Positions 8,463 through 16,522 of a stretch of DNA of 64,000 nt are shown here, one piece after another. The notes under the pieces are model-generated. The model saw nothing but the letters and a program-made list of their open reading frames with translations, was not told the origin of the DNA and did not search any database. Origin of the DNA: JABDMH01 sp965222645 (GTDB lineage Bacteria; Bacteroidota; Bacteroidia; Chitinophagales; Saprospiraceae). The stretch is from the NCBI GenBank assembly GCA_965222645.1, contig OZ244968.1, positions 2,666,001 through 2,730,000 on the forward strand, read 5' to 3'. The first letter of the stretch is position 1, and each line of letters begins with the position of its first letter. A program made the translations under genes and the position numbers.

Positions 8463-9434
8463 ATGGATATTTCTGTTGTCATACCATTGCTCAACGAAGC
8501 GGAATCACTACCCGAATTAAAGGAGTGGTTACAAAAAGTATTGCAACAAAAAGGATACTCTTACGAAATATTATTTATAGATGATGGTAGTGACGATAAT
8601 TCCTGGAATATTATCCAGGAGATGGCATCACATGACACGCACATAAAGGGGCTTAAGTTCCAACGCAATTTTGGCAAATCAGCTGCACTACAGAAAGCGT
8701 TTGAGATTGTTCAGGGTGATGTCGTTTTTACGATGGATGCAGATTTACAAGACAATCCCGAAGAGATACCCCCAATGTATGATATGGTAAAAGATGAAGG
8801 ATACGATCTGGTGAGTGGCTGGAAAAAAAAGAGATATGATCCTTTGAGCAAGACAATTCCCACCAAACTTTACAATGCAGTGCTTCGCGTGATGAGTGGA
8901 ATAAAGCTGCACGATTTTAATTGCGGATTAAAAGCCTACAAAAATGAGGTCGTAAAATCAATAGAGGTATATGGCGAAATGCATCGCTATCTGCCTGTCA
9001 TAGCAAAATGGAGTGGTTTTGCTCGGATCGGAGAAAAAGTCGTGAGTCACCAGGCAAGAAAATACGGTAAGTCGAAATTTGGCATGTCTCGATTTATCAA
9101 CGGACCTCTCGATTTATTATCCATTATGCTTGTCGGTCGATTTTCCAAAAGGCCAATGCATTTTTTCGGATCAATAGGCACTTTGATGTTTATTCTGGGT
9201 TTCTTAATCCTGTTATATCTTTCTGTCTCAAAAATTTGGTGGGATCAAACTGGCATTAACGAGCGACCATTATTTTATTTTGGGATTCTGGCACTCATCG
9301 TAGGAAGTCAATTATTTCTTACTGGTTTTTTGGCAGAACTTGTTGCCAGAAATTCCTCAACCCGTAATCAATACAAAGTTAGTGAAACGGTAGGCTTAAG
9401 TAAATATCCTACTTTTCAGGAGTCACTGACTTAA
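8463..9434 (+). CDS. GT2-family glycosyltransferase (DPM1/GtrB-like)
   Basis: The 323-residue enzyme has a GT-A fold at residues 1-220: VVIPLLNEAESLPEL at the nucleotide-sugar site, LFIDDGSDDNSW, and the metal-binding DADLQDNPEE. The QxxRW-like region is replaced by the GtrB-type sequence HRYLPVIAKWSGF. Two C-terminal membrane helices follow (around 234-255 and 273-300), as in polyisoprenyl-phosphate hexose synthases such as GtrB. It probably transfers a sugar from a nucleotide sugar to a membrane lipid carrier at the inner leaflet. It starts 12 bases after the DUF4199 gene and is followed by gmhA after ~33 bases, consistent with one operon serving surface glycan or glycoprotein synthesis. 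Confidence 0.88.
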   Translation: MDISVVIPLLNEAESLPELKEWLQKVLQQKGYSYEILFIDDGSDDNSWNIIQEMASHDTHIKGLKFQRNFGKSAALQKAFEIVQGDVVFTMDADLQDNPEEIPPMYDMVKDEGYDLVSGWKKKRYDPLSKTIPTKLYNAVLRVMSGIKLHDFNCGLKAYKNEVVKSIEVYGEMHRYLPVIAKWSGFARIGEKVVSHQARKYGKSKFGMSRFINGPLDLLSIMLVGRFSKRPMHFFGSIGTLMFILGFLILLYLSVSKIWWDQTGINERPLFYFGILALIVGSQLFLTGFLAELVARNSSTRNQYKVSETVGLSKYPTFQESLT

Positions 9435-9467
9435 TCTCGATCCAAAAATCCAGTAAGTACTTTGTCG

Positions 9468-10037
9468 ATGCTAGAAAAAATCAATAGCGAACTCTCCTCC
9501 CATGTCGAAGTACTTAACCGGCTGAGTAAATCTGAAGATTGGAAAAACACTTTGGAGGAAATCGCCAGGATCTGCATTACCACACTAAAAAACGGCGGCA
9601 AAATCTTATTGTGTGGCAATGGTGGCAGCGCAGCAGATGCACAACATATTGCGGCAGAACTGTCCGGAAGATACCTGAGAGAAAGAGATCCTCTTTTTGC
9701 AGAGGCTCTTCATGTAAATACATCCTATCTCACTGCGGTCGGAAATGATTTTGATTTTTCAGAGGTTTTTGCGCGGGCCGTCCTGGCCAAGGGAAAACCG
9801 GGAGATATACTAATAGGTCTGTCCACCTCGGGCAACTCGAGAAATGTAATGAAGGCATTTGAAATTGCACGAAAAAAGAATCTGCATACTGTTTTATTTA
9901 CCGGCGCAGAAAAAAATGATACTTCAGATGTAGATTTCTGCCTGCAGGTGCCGTCCACACATACTCCCCGAATTCAGGAGGCACATATCCTGTTTGGTCA
10001 CATGTTATGCCTCCTTATCGAGGACGAGATCTTCTAA
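9468..10037 (+). CDS. gmhA: Sedoheptulose-7-phosphate isomerase (SIS domain)
   Basis: GmhA converts sedoheptulose 7-phosphate to glycero-manno-heptose 7-phosphate, the first step towards ADP- or GDP-heptose for LPS core or surface glycans. The 189-residue protein shows the SIS phosphate-binding segment LCGNGGSAADAQHIAAELSG, the loop LTAVGNDFDFSEVF, the second phosphate loop LIGLSTSGNSRNV, and the C-terminal helix with RIQEAHILFGHMLC carrying the catalytic Glu and His. ATG at 9468 is preferred; a TTG two codons upstream (9462) is possible. The heptose kinase and epimerase genes are not in the window. The convergent sulfatase gene ends 19 bases downstream. Confidence 0.88.
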   Translation: MLEKINSELSSHVEVLNRLSKSEDWKNTLEEIARICITTLKNGGKILLCGNGGSAADAQHIAAELSGRYLRERDPLFAEALHVNTSYLTAVGNDFDFSEVFARAVLAKGKPGDILIGLSTSGNSRNVMKAFEIARKKNLHTVLFTGAEKNDTSDVDFCLQVPSTHTPRIQEAHILFGHMLCLLIEDEIF

Positions 10038-10055
10038 ACCCTATCATGTATTTTC

Positions 10056-11513
10056 TCAATCTTTATAATCCGGATTTTGTTCCGGGAATAAGGCTCCAAC
10101 ATCATTTTGCCATTGTTCTAAATTACTCAACAGTTCTTTTGTCTTCTCAGGCAATTTGCCGGCGATATTATTTTTTTCTCCCAGGTCATCCTTCAAATTA
10201 TATAACTCAAGAGAATTGTCTTCAAACCATTTAATCAATTTGTAATCACCCGATCGTACAGCTGCCGAAGGACGATTATTTGATCCGTGATAATGTGGAA
10301 AATGCCAGTACAAATCTCTATCCTCCCAGTCCCCATTGTTCTGAAGAAGAGGTAAAATGCTTTGACCATCCACGGGTCGTTCAGCACTTAATTTAAGATT
10401 GCAGATGGCCGCAATAGTAGGATAAAAATCTGTGCTTGTGATTGGTGTCTCACAGACGAGTTTTTCCTGTACAACACCTGGCCATTTTAAAATCGCCGGC
10501 ACTCTGATGCCCCCTTCGTAAAGCCATCCCTTGCCAGCGCGGAGAGGCAATACAGAAGTGGGAGATTTGCGACCGGCCGCTAGTGTAGAAAGGCCTCCAT
10601 TATCTGAAGTAAATATTATTACTGTGTTTTCCGAAAAACCCATTTCTTCTATTTTAGCCATAATTCTACCCACGCTCTCATCCACGCTATGCACCATTCC
10701 TGCGTAGGCTGGGTTGTCTTGCTTCAATTTGGTAGTTGCATTAAATTGCTCAGGTGCAAAATCATTTCCTGGCCATTTAATCATTGATTTTTTTACTTCA
10801 TATTTTTCACCCAATTCGGGCTTTGACTGTATTGGAGTATGCACATTATAATATGCCAAATAGAGCAAAAACGGGTTATTCCGATTAGCCTCCATGAAGG
10901 CCAACGATTCATCAGTAAGTCGATCTGTCAGATACTCTCCTTCTTTGCCATCTTCCAATCCCGGAACGTCCCACCTTTTGCGCTCATTCTTATAGGGATA
11001 AAAATAGGACGCCGGCTGGCCTGCCCAGTGGCCACCAATATTTAAATCAAAACCCTGATTTTCCGGAAAAAATCCGGGCTCTCCTAAATGCCATTTGCCA
11101 AAAAAGCCCGTTTTATAGCCTGCTCCCTTAAGTAACTCTGCCAGTGTAATTTCCTCCAGAGGCAGCTCGTGCCGGTCTTTTGTACCCAACAATAGTTTAT
11201 CCTTCGGATCACTCCCGGGAATCCAATCCGTAATATTTAACCGTGCCGGATACCTCCCAGTCAGGATGCTGGCACGAGTGGGAGAACATACCGGACAGGC
11301 TGCATATGCATTCGTGAATCGCATTCCCTCGCTCGCCAGCTTATCGATATTAGGTGTTTCATGAAACGTACTGCCGTAACAAGTAAGATCGGACCAACCC
11401 AGGTCATCGACCAGAAGGAAAACGATATTTGGCAAGGCTATGTCATTTTTCTCGCCAGCACAGCCTGAAACAAATATTGCAAGAAAGATTAAAAAATTAG
11501 TGCTAGAATTCAT
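10056..11513 (-). CDS. Lipoprotein sulfatase, family S1 (arylsulfatase type)
   Basis: The start at 11513 gives a lipoprotein signal, MNSSTNFLIFLAIFVSGC, with the lipidated Cys at residue 18; the longer in-frame opening would bury it. The mature enzyme (485 residues in total) has the metal site NIVFLLVDDLGWSD and the sulfatase signature CSPTRASILTGRYPAR, in which Cys76 is the predicted formylglycine precursor (C-x-P-x-R). FFGKWHLG and VIIFTSDNGG are further conserved active-site segments. It cleaves sulfate esters, probably from polysaccharide, at the outer or inner membrane face. No formylglycine-generating enzyme or anaerobic maturase is in the window. It is one of two sulfatases within 8 kb, which points to sulfated glycan use. 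Confidence 0.92.
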   Translation of the reverse strand: MNSSTNFLIFLAIFVSGCAGEKNDIALPNIVFLLVDDLGWSDLTCYGSTFHETPNIDKLASEGMRFTNAYAACPVCSPTRASILTGRYPARLNITDWIPGSDPKDKLLLGTKDRHELPLEEITLAELLKGAGYKTGFFGKWHLGEPGFFPENQGFDLNIGGHWAGQPASYFYPYKNERKRWDVPGLEDGKEGEYLTDRLTDESLAFMEANRNNPFLLYLAYYNVHTPIQSKPELGEKYEVKKSMIKWPGNDFAPEQFNATTKLKQDNPAYAGMVHSVDESVGRIMAKIEEMGFSENTVIIFTSDNGGLSTLAAGRKSPTSVLPLRAGKGWLYEGGIRVPAILKWPGVVQEKLVCETPITSTDFYPTIAAICNLKLSAERPVDGQSILPLLQNNGDWEDRDLYWHFPHYHGSNNRPSAAVRSGDYKLIKWFEDNSLELYNLKDDLGEKNNIAGKLPEKTKELLSNLEQWQNDVGALFPEQNPDYKD

Positions 11514-11965
11514 GAGGTCAATATAAATACAATTTAAAACCTTTCTGGTGATAAGGGAATCACAAGTGTACAAAGGGTTTTTCAACTTACTGGCATTTTT
11601 AAGCGACAACTAAGGCAAGACCTCGAAGCAATAAGAACACTAATTCCATGATGAGAATGAGGGACCAGAACCCTCTAGACTTTTACTCGACGGGTACAAT
11701 CAATCTCGAATTTGAAATTCCAAATTCCAAATTCCAAATCTGGAATATACGTTTGGCAGCTTTTTTCGGTTGAGTCTACGCTTTGTACCGAGATCATACC
11801 TATCTAAGCTGATTGCCGCTGCTCTCACTCAAAGTGACAGATTGTCGGTGCATTTACAAGGACGATCACCCCGGATTCCCAGGTCGCATGCCGGCGAAAA
11901 ATCTCTTGTGTGGTAATCAGCGCAGAATTGCATACAAATTCCACCTTGATTATACAAATGTGACC
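11514..11965. other. Non-coding stretch upstream of sulfatase
   Basis: No supported gene lies here. It contains the AAATTCC heptamer repeat at 11715-11739 and otherwise unremarkable sequence. It should include the promoter of the sulfatase gene, but no exact TAnnTTTG box on the minus strand was found near 11513. Confidence 0.5.
11715..11739. repeat. Heptamer tandem repeat AAATTCC x3
   Basis: Three perfect head-to-tail copies of AAATTCC occupy 11715-11735, followed by a partial fourth (AAAT). The run lies between genes. It may vary in copy number by slippage. Confidence 0.8.
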
Positions 11966-13237
11966 TTACTCGGTTACAACAATCCGACTTATTTGTTGGG
12001 AATGTGTACTTGTGAGATAAATGGAATACAAACCAACCGGGATGTCGGAGACTATCAATTCCAGGTCACCTGATATCCCTTTTTGATATTTGACAATGGC
12101 CCCATAGGAGTCGACAATCTGCAAATCGTATAACATACTACTTTCAAGCCCCGTAAGGTAAATGATGTCATGTGCCGGATTTGGGTAGACCAATAGACCG
12201 GTTTTATCTTCTGCCGATACAGACTGAACACTTGAGTAGTTTTTACTTCCATTTATATCAATGTTTAGGAGCCGGTAAAAGGCAGTTCCAGCACCCATAG
12301 GAATACGGTCTTCATATTCGTAAAATGATCCCGCCTGAACATTGCCAACCTCTCCCAAATTCTTAAAATCGTCTTCCCCCTCCAGTTGTCGCTGTACCAC
12401 GAAGTGATCAAATGCCGATCCCACTTCAGTCTGCCACTGCAGCTTCACATTACGAGATGACATTTTTCGGGCAGTAAAATATTTGAGTTGCAAGGGAAGG
12501 ACAATATCGGCCTCACAATTGATACCTTCTACGTCAATGCCGGTGAGCGTTGTAGGATTTGTTGCACTCCCTGTAGACGGATTAAGGTCGTACAGTACGC
12601 TGGGGGTACCTCCACTCAAAGCGTACATATTTCCGGATGGATCGAAAGTGATTCCTTCTACATCGGCGATTGAGATTTTACTTTGGAAAGTAATGCTTCC
12701 GGTACTAATATCGATTGTAAACAAAGAATCATTTCCGCTAGAACCATTATTTGCCACGAAATAGATCTCGCCGTTCTTCGGATGGACAGCTATCGCATCG
12801 ACATCTTCCGGTACGGAAGTTCCCTCTATTGCATAGGGACCATTTGTGATATTACCCGACAAGTCATACTCTACAATAGAGTCGGGGGGATTTGGTGATC
12901 CCTCCACCCTGGTACTTATAATAAGCCGGTTATTTCTAAATTCTAATCCATCCACATCACTTGGAGCACCGGTAAACAGAGTGGTCAACTGGCAAGTACT
13001 ATTGTTTAAAAGATATGCTGTCCCATCTTCAACAATGTATAAATCTCCAGTGGCTGGATTTATGCCCAGGGCTTCAACAAAATCGATTCCCGAAGGCAAA
13101 TCACAGATCTTTGAATCTACTCCATTTATGTATGAATAAAGGTCGTCTCCGGAATCGGCAACATAGAAACAATACTGAGCGTAGCTATTCCAATGAATAA
13201 AAATGGCCAAAAGGATGGCAGGGATGTACTTTTTCAT
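11966..13237 (-). CDS. Secreted beta-propeller-like protein with T9SS type A domain (paralogue 1)
   Basis: The 423-residue product has a signal peptide (MKKYIPAILLAIFIHWNSYAQ). Residues ~22-250 contain repeated strand motifs resembling NHL/SMP-30-type propellers: NPATGDLYIVEDG, VHPKNGEIYFVANNG, DPSGNMYALSGG and repeated 'DVEGI/DVDGLE' turns. Residues ~255-340 form a fibronectin-like module common before T9SS tails (LQLKYFTARKMSSRNVKLQWQT, YYRLLN-like FYRLLNIDINGS). The final ~75 residues are a type A sorting domain starting at LLVYPNPAHDIIYLTGLE. It is closely similar along its whole length to the next gene upstream, so the two arose by tandem duplication. No catalytic residues are recognised; it is probably a surface binding or structural protein. 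Confidence 0.78.
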   Translation of the reverse strand: MKKYIPAILLAIFIHWNSYAQYCFYVADSGDDLYSYINGVDSKICDLPSGIDFVEALGINPATGDLYIVEDGTAYLLNNSTCQLTTLFTGAPSDVDGLEFRNNRLIISTRVEGSPNPPDSIVEYDLSGNITNGPYAIEGTSVPEDVDAIAVHPKNGEIYFVANNGSSGNDSLFTIDISTGSITFQSKISIADVEGITFDPSGNMYALSGGTPSVLYDLNPSTGSATNPTTLTGIDVEGINCEADIVLPLQLKYFTARKMSSRNVKLQWQTEVGSAFDHFVVQRQLEGEDDFKNLGEVGNVQAGSFYEYEDRIPMGAGTAFYRLLNIDINGSKNYSSVQSVSAEDKTGLLVYPNPAHDIIYLTGLESSMLYDLQIVDSYGAIVKYQKGISGDLELIVSDIPVGLYSIYLTSTHSQQISRIVVTE

Positions 13238-13443
13238 GTCTTACGAATTTTGTGTCTACGGGAAAATCAGACCATAGCTAACATCCGGGACTTCACATCA
13301 AAAAAATTGGAAATATTGAGGTTACAGAAAGGCTTCACTGAGTTTTATTCAAAAACTATTCCAAACAGCACCAAACGTATTTTAACCAGGCAGGATTATG
13401 CTTCCGGACCATTTCGTATTATCACTTTATAAGTCAAAGATCA

Positions 13444-14721
13444 TCACTTTCTTGCAATGACGAACGATCTTGTCGTTTGTCTATCGCCACTGATCAATTT
13501 GATAAAATAACACCCTGCACTAAGATCAGAGACATCAATATTGACATTGGCATTGATACCTTCCAGTTCTACCAGAGTTCTACCAAATGAATCCATTATG
13601 CTGCAAACGTAGCTGTTGCCATCACGGATGCCTGCAATATTTAACTGATCGGATGCCGGATTTGGAAAAATGGCTAATTGACGGCTTACTCCACTAGTCA
13701 ATGTCTGCACTTGAGAATATTGATAGCTGCCATCCGGATTTACCAATTTTAAGCGATATTGCACCATTCGTGTATTTGATGTTAGGAAATCCTCAAATTC
13801 ATACTTGCCCTTTAGCCCCTGACTTTCTACGCTGGAGATACCTGAGAACTCACTCTCACCCTCGATCATTCTCTCAATCCCGAATGTCATTACTTTGGGT
13901 TCCCAGGTCGTCTGCCATTGTAAGAGCTTCATTCCATTCTCCCTGTTGAACCCAACGAAATAGAGCAATTCTGCATTGAGAATCTCATCCACTTTGCAGT
14001 TGAGTCCTTCCACATCACTGGCTGTCAAGGTAATTGGATTGGAAGCAATACCGGTAGTGGGATCTAAAACCCAAAATGTACTGGGTTCTGTACCGCGGAC
14101 CAAGTAAAGGTCACCATCTTTCGTAAAAGAAATGCCCTCCACATCGGAGACCGAAATCTCACAAACCTCCATAAAATGCCCAGAAGACATATCGATCGTA
14201 TACAATGCGACGAGACCACCTCCGCCGTCGTTGGCTACAAAATATACGTCCCCGGTATGAGGATGGACACTCACTCCGTCCACGTCAGGCGGAATATTCT
14301 CCCCCTCGATGGCATATGGGCCATTTATGATATCTCCCATGAGATCCACCTCGACCAGCGAATCGGGTACCGGTGACTTATCTGATCCCAACACTCTAAT
14401 GGCCATGATAAGGTGATCGCTCTTGTACGCAAGACCATCAACATCAAATGGAATTCCATCAAAAAGGCGTTTAAGTCTACAACTGCGATGATCCAGACTA
14501 TACAGAGTACCTTCTTCTGCGATGTAAAGTTGTTTCGATTTGTGATCGTAGGCCAGTGCCTCAGCACTGTTTATTACCTTGGGAAAGTGACAAATTTTGG
14601 TGTCAACCCCATCCAGCAGCAGGTGTAACTCATTGGTAGAATCTGATAGGAAAATACAATGCTGAGCAAAGGCACTTAAGGTGCTTATACAAAGGAGGGT
14701 AGCCAGTGCGAATCGACTCAT
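13444..14721 (-). CDS. Secreted beta-propeller-like protein with T9SS type A domain (paralogue 2)
   Basis: This 425-residue protein repeats the architecture of its downstream neighbour: signal peptide (MSRFALATLLCISTLSAFAQ), an HCIFLSDSTNELHLLLDGVDTK-like opening matching the neighbour's YCFYVADSGDDLYSY, propeller motifs (VHPHTGDVYFVANDGG, SVSDVEGISFTKDG, TASDVEGLNC), a fibronectin-like module, and a type A T9SS domain beginning LAIFPNPASDQLNIAGI. The sequences have diverged substantially but align without large gaps, so the duplication is not recent. The ~200-base gap between the copies shows no obvious terminator, and both may be expressed together. Function unknown; surface display is inferred from the sorting domain. 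Confidence 0.78.
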   Translation of the reverse strand: MSRFALATLLCISTLSAFAQHCIFLSDSTNELHLLLDGVDTKICHFPKVINSAEALAYDHKSKQLYIAEEGTLYSLDHRSCRLKRLFDGIPFDVDGLAYKSDHLIMAIRVLGSDKSPVPDSLVEVDLMGDIINGPYAIEGENIPPDVDGVSVHPHTGDVYFVANDGGGGLVALYTIDMSSGHFMEVCEISVSDVEGISFTKDGDLYLVRGTEPSTFWVLDPTTGIASNPITLTASDVEGLNCKVDEILNAELLYFVGFNRENGMKLLQWQTTWEPKVMTFGIERMIEGESEFSGISSVESQGLKGKYEFEDFLTSNTRMVQYRLKLVNPDGSYQYSQVQTLTSGVSRQLAIFPNPASDQLNIAGIRDGNSYVCSIMDSFGRTLVELEGINANVNIDVSDLSAGCYFIKLISGDRQTTRSFVIARK

Positions 14722-14897
14722 AATTTGTCACCAAATTTGATCCGGGACAAATCATTTCAAAGCAAACTTATTATAGTGGATAAAGGCTGAGTAGGCAGCG
14801 TCTATTATCTCATCATAACAATGGACAAAAATCATTCCACATCGATGAGGACTGTGGGGAGACATCATCTTTAGAAAGCAAGCATATTCGGAGCAAT

Positions 14898-15902
14898 CTA
14901 TTCCTCAATGGGTCTCAGAACAATGTCTTTGTACATGATTGCTCCGTGATCCCCTTGTAGATAGATCGGCCCCGGAGCAAATTGATCAGCTGTAAGAGCT
15001 CCGCCGGTGACGCCCTCAATAGGCTTGTTATCAATGATCTTCGTACCATTGAGGATTACAGTCAAATGCCGATCACAAAGAGTCACATCCAGATCCTGCC
15101 ATGTACCGGGCTCCTTTTCTGCAGCAGAACTCGGCGTAATTCTACTGTACAAAGCTCCCATATTATGACTATCCAGATCAGCACCATAGCTATCTACCAC
15201 TTGGACTTCGTATATGCCTCGCAAATAAATCCCACTATTACTCCCTTTGGGGATTTTTACCTTCAGTTTGAGATTAAAATCTTCAAATAGGGCTACGGTG
15301 CGCAGATTGCCATATCTGATGTGATGATCCTCATCCGGCTGAACAGGATTATTTACAAGAACTCCATCTTTCACTGACCAACCGTTTTTCCGTTCTTTTC
15401 TTACCAATTTCCATCCTTTGAGATTTTTCCCATTAAATAAAATGATAGGATCACCGTACTTTATATTGTTTAAATCTGGAGCAGCTGGAAGCGGTGGAAT
15501 TCTTATTCCGTAAAATACCGTGGTTTTAGCACCCATTCCGTCCCGGTTCGGCTCTTGTAAAGTTCCGACTATTTTGTCACCACTCACTTGCAGTTTTAAC
15601 AGATGCGCCACTCTATGCATACGCTTACCTTTCCGCTCAATGGTACTGGGAGAAATCCGGCTTATAAATAGGTCACCATAATCGTAATACACATGACTTA
15701 CAGGCACCACACTCCCTCCTTTCCAAAGAATGTCCGCATCCAGATAACCATCTTGATCCCACACATGCAGCCATCCTGCACCGTTTGGAAGGTGCAATGC
15801 CCATTTTCCCAGAAAGGGATTTTCCTGAGCATGTATAAATGATCCTGATAAAATGAGGAATAAAGTAGAAATCAGCAATTGGCTTTTATAGTTGGTATTC
15901 AT
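14898..15902 (-). CDS. DUF1080 (3-keto-disaccharide hydrolase-like) secreted protein
   Basis: ATG at 15902 gives 334 residues with a signal peptide (MNTNYKSQLLISTLFLILSGSFIHAQ); upstream in-frame ATGs would add a hydrophobic extension overlapping the divergent ExbD leader. Residues ~30-145 form an N-terminal beta-rich module (NPFLGKWALHLPNGAGWLHV). The DUF1080 concanavalin-like domain fills ~150-334, with ILFNGKNLKGWKLV, SNSGIYLRGIYEVQVVDS and GPIYLQGDHGAIMYKDIVL. Members of this domain family include 3-keto-glycoside hydrolases, and many act as glycan-binding or glycan-cleaving proteins in the periplasm. Two sulfatases lie nearby, so a role in complex sugar breakdown is plausible. Transcription probably starts from the box at 15930-15937. 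Confidence 0.85.
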   Translation of the reverse strand: MNTNYKSQLLISTLFLILSGSFIHAQENPFLGKWALHLPNGAGWLHVWDQDGYLDADILWKGGSVVPVSHVYYDYGDLFISRISPSTIERKGKRMHRVAHLLKLQVSGDKIVGTLQEPNRDGMGAKTTVFYGIRIPPLPAAPDLNNIKYGDPIILFNGKNLKGWKLVRKERKNGWSVKDGVLVNNPVQPDEDHHIRYGNLRTVALFEDFNLKLKVKIPKGSNSGIYLRGIYEVQVVDSYGADLDSHNMGALYSRITPSSAAEKEPGTWQDLDVTLCDRHLTVILNGTKIIDNKPIEGVTGGALTADQFAPGPIYLQGDHGAIMYKDIVLRPIEE

Positions 15903-15929
15903 TACATAACTGTTTAATGTGCCACCCGC

Positions 15930-15937
15930 CAAATGTA
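15930..15937 (-). promoter_or_regulatory. -7 box (TACATTTG) for the DUF1080 gene
   Basis: Read on the minus strand, the octamer is an exact TAnnTTTG match and would give a leader of roughly 23-25 bases before ATG 15902. It sits in the 71-base divergent gap shared with exbD. No clear -33 element. Confidence 0.45.
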
Positions 15938-15973
15938 ATAAAAATCGCATCCTGTAAAAAAGGATTAAAACAT

Positions 15974-16483
15974 ATGAAAAAAAGGTGCCGGGAAAATACA
16001 ATCATTCCCACCGGATCAATGGCTGATATCGCTTTTCTGCTCCTAATCTTTTTTCTTGTCACTGCGACCATCACAGATGACTCGGGTATAATGGTCAAAC
16101 TCCCTCCCTGGGATCCCGATGGTGCTGTGATGGATGTAAATGAGAAAAACGTATTAAACATTTACATCAACTCAATGGGACAGATCATGGTGGAGCACAA
16201 AATTATCGACATTGATTTTCTTGACGATGCTATCAAAGATTTTATTCTCAACCCACATCGATCACCATCAAAGATTATTATTTCATTGAAGAATGATCGA
16301 AGTACATCCTACACAAAATACATTGAGGTCTATGATGGGATTAAAAAGGCATATAGTAATCTCCGAAATGAAAAGGCATTCGAATTATTTTCCAGGCCTT
16401 TTGATACTTGCACCTCACCGGAAAAAAAAGTAATACGGCAATTATTACCCATGGTAATTTCAGAAATGGAAGTAAAACTTTAG
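15974..16483 (+). CDS. exbD: Orphan ExbD/TolR-type energy transducer
   Basis: The 169-residue protein starts at ATG 15974 and carries the ExbD anchor segment GSMADIAFLLLIFFLVTATI with the membrane-embedded Asp that conducts protons in ExbB/ExbD complexes. It continues with the Bacteroidota-type periplasmic part (KLPPWDPDG, then VLNIYINSMGQIMV, IISLKNDRSTSYTKYIEVYDGIKKAY) and ends with LPMVISEMEV. ExbD with ExbB and TonB powers outer-membrane transporters or other envelope machines. No exbB, tonB or second exbD lies in the window, so this copy must use a partner encoded elsewhere or serve a dedicated system. It is divergent from the DUF1080 gene and convergent with a sulfatase gene. Confidence 0.85.
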   Translation: MKKRCRENTIIPTGSMADIAFLLLIFFLVTATITDDSGIMVKLPPWDPDGAVMDVNEKNVLNIYINSMGQIMVEHKIIDIDFLDDAIKDFILNPHRSPSKIIISLKNDRSTSYTKYIEVYDGIKKAYSNLRNEKAFELFSRPFDTCTSPEKKVIRQLLPMVISEMEVKL

Positions 16484-16485
16484 AC

Positions 16486-16508
16486 TGAAGAAACTATTTT
16501 TTTCTTCA
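16486..16508. terminator. Possible bidirectional terminator between exbD and sulfatase
   Basis: TGAAGAAA (16486-16493) pairs with TTTCTTCA (16501-16508) around a 7-base loop containing TTTT. The stem is A/T rich, so stability is modest, but it sits exactly between two convergent genes. Confidence 0.4.
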
Positions 16509-16522
16509 CCCTCCATTACTTT

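Noticed and set aside
11813..12073. 86-codon plus-strand frame
   Set aside because: Its end is antisense to the T9SS propeller gene and it has no recognisable sequence.
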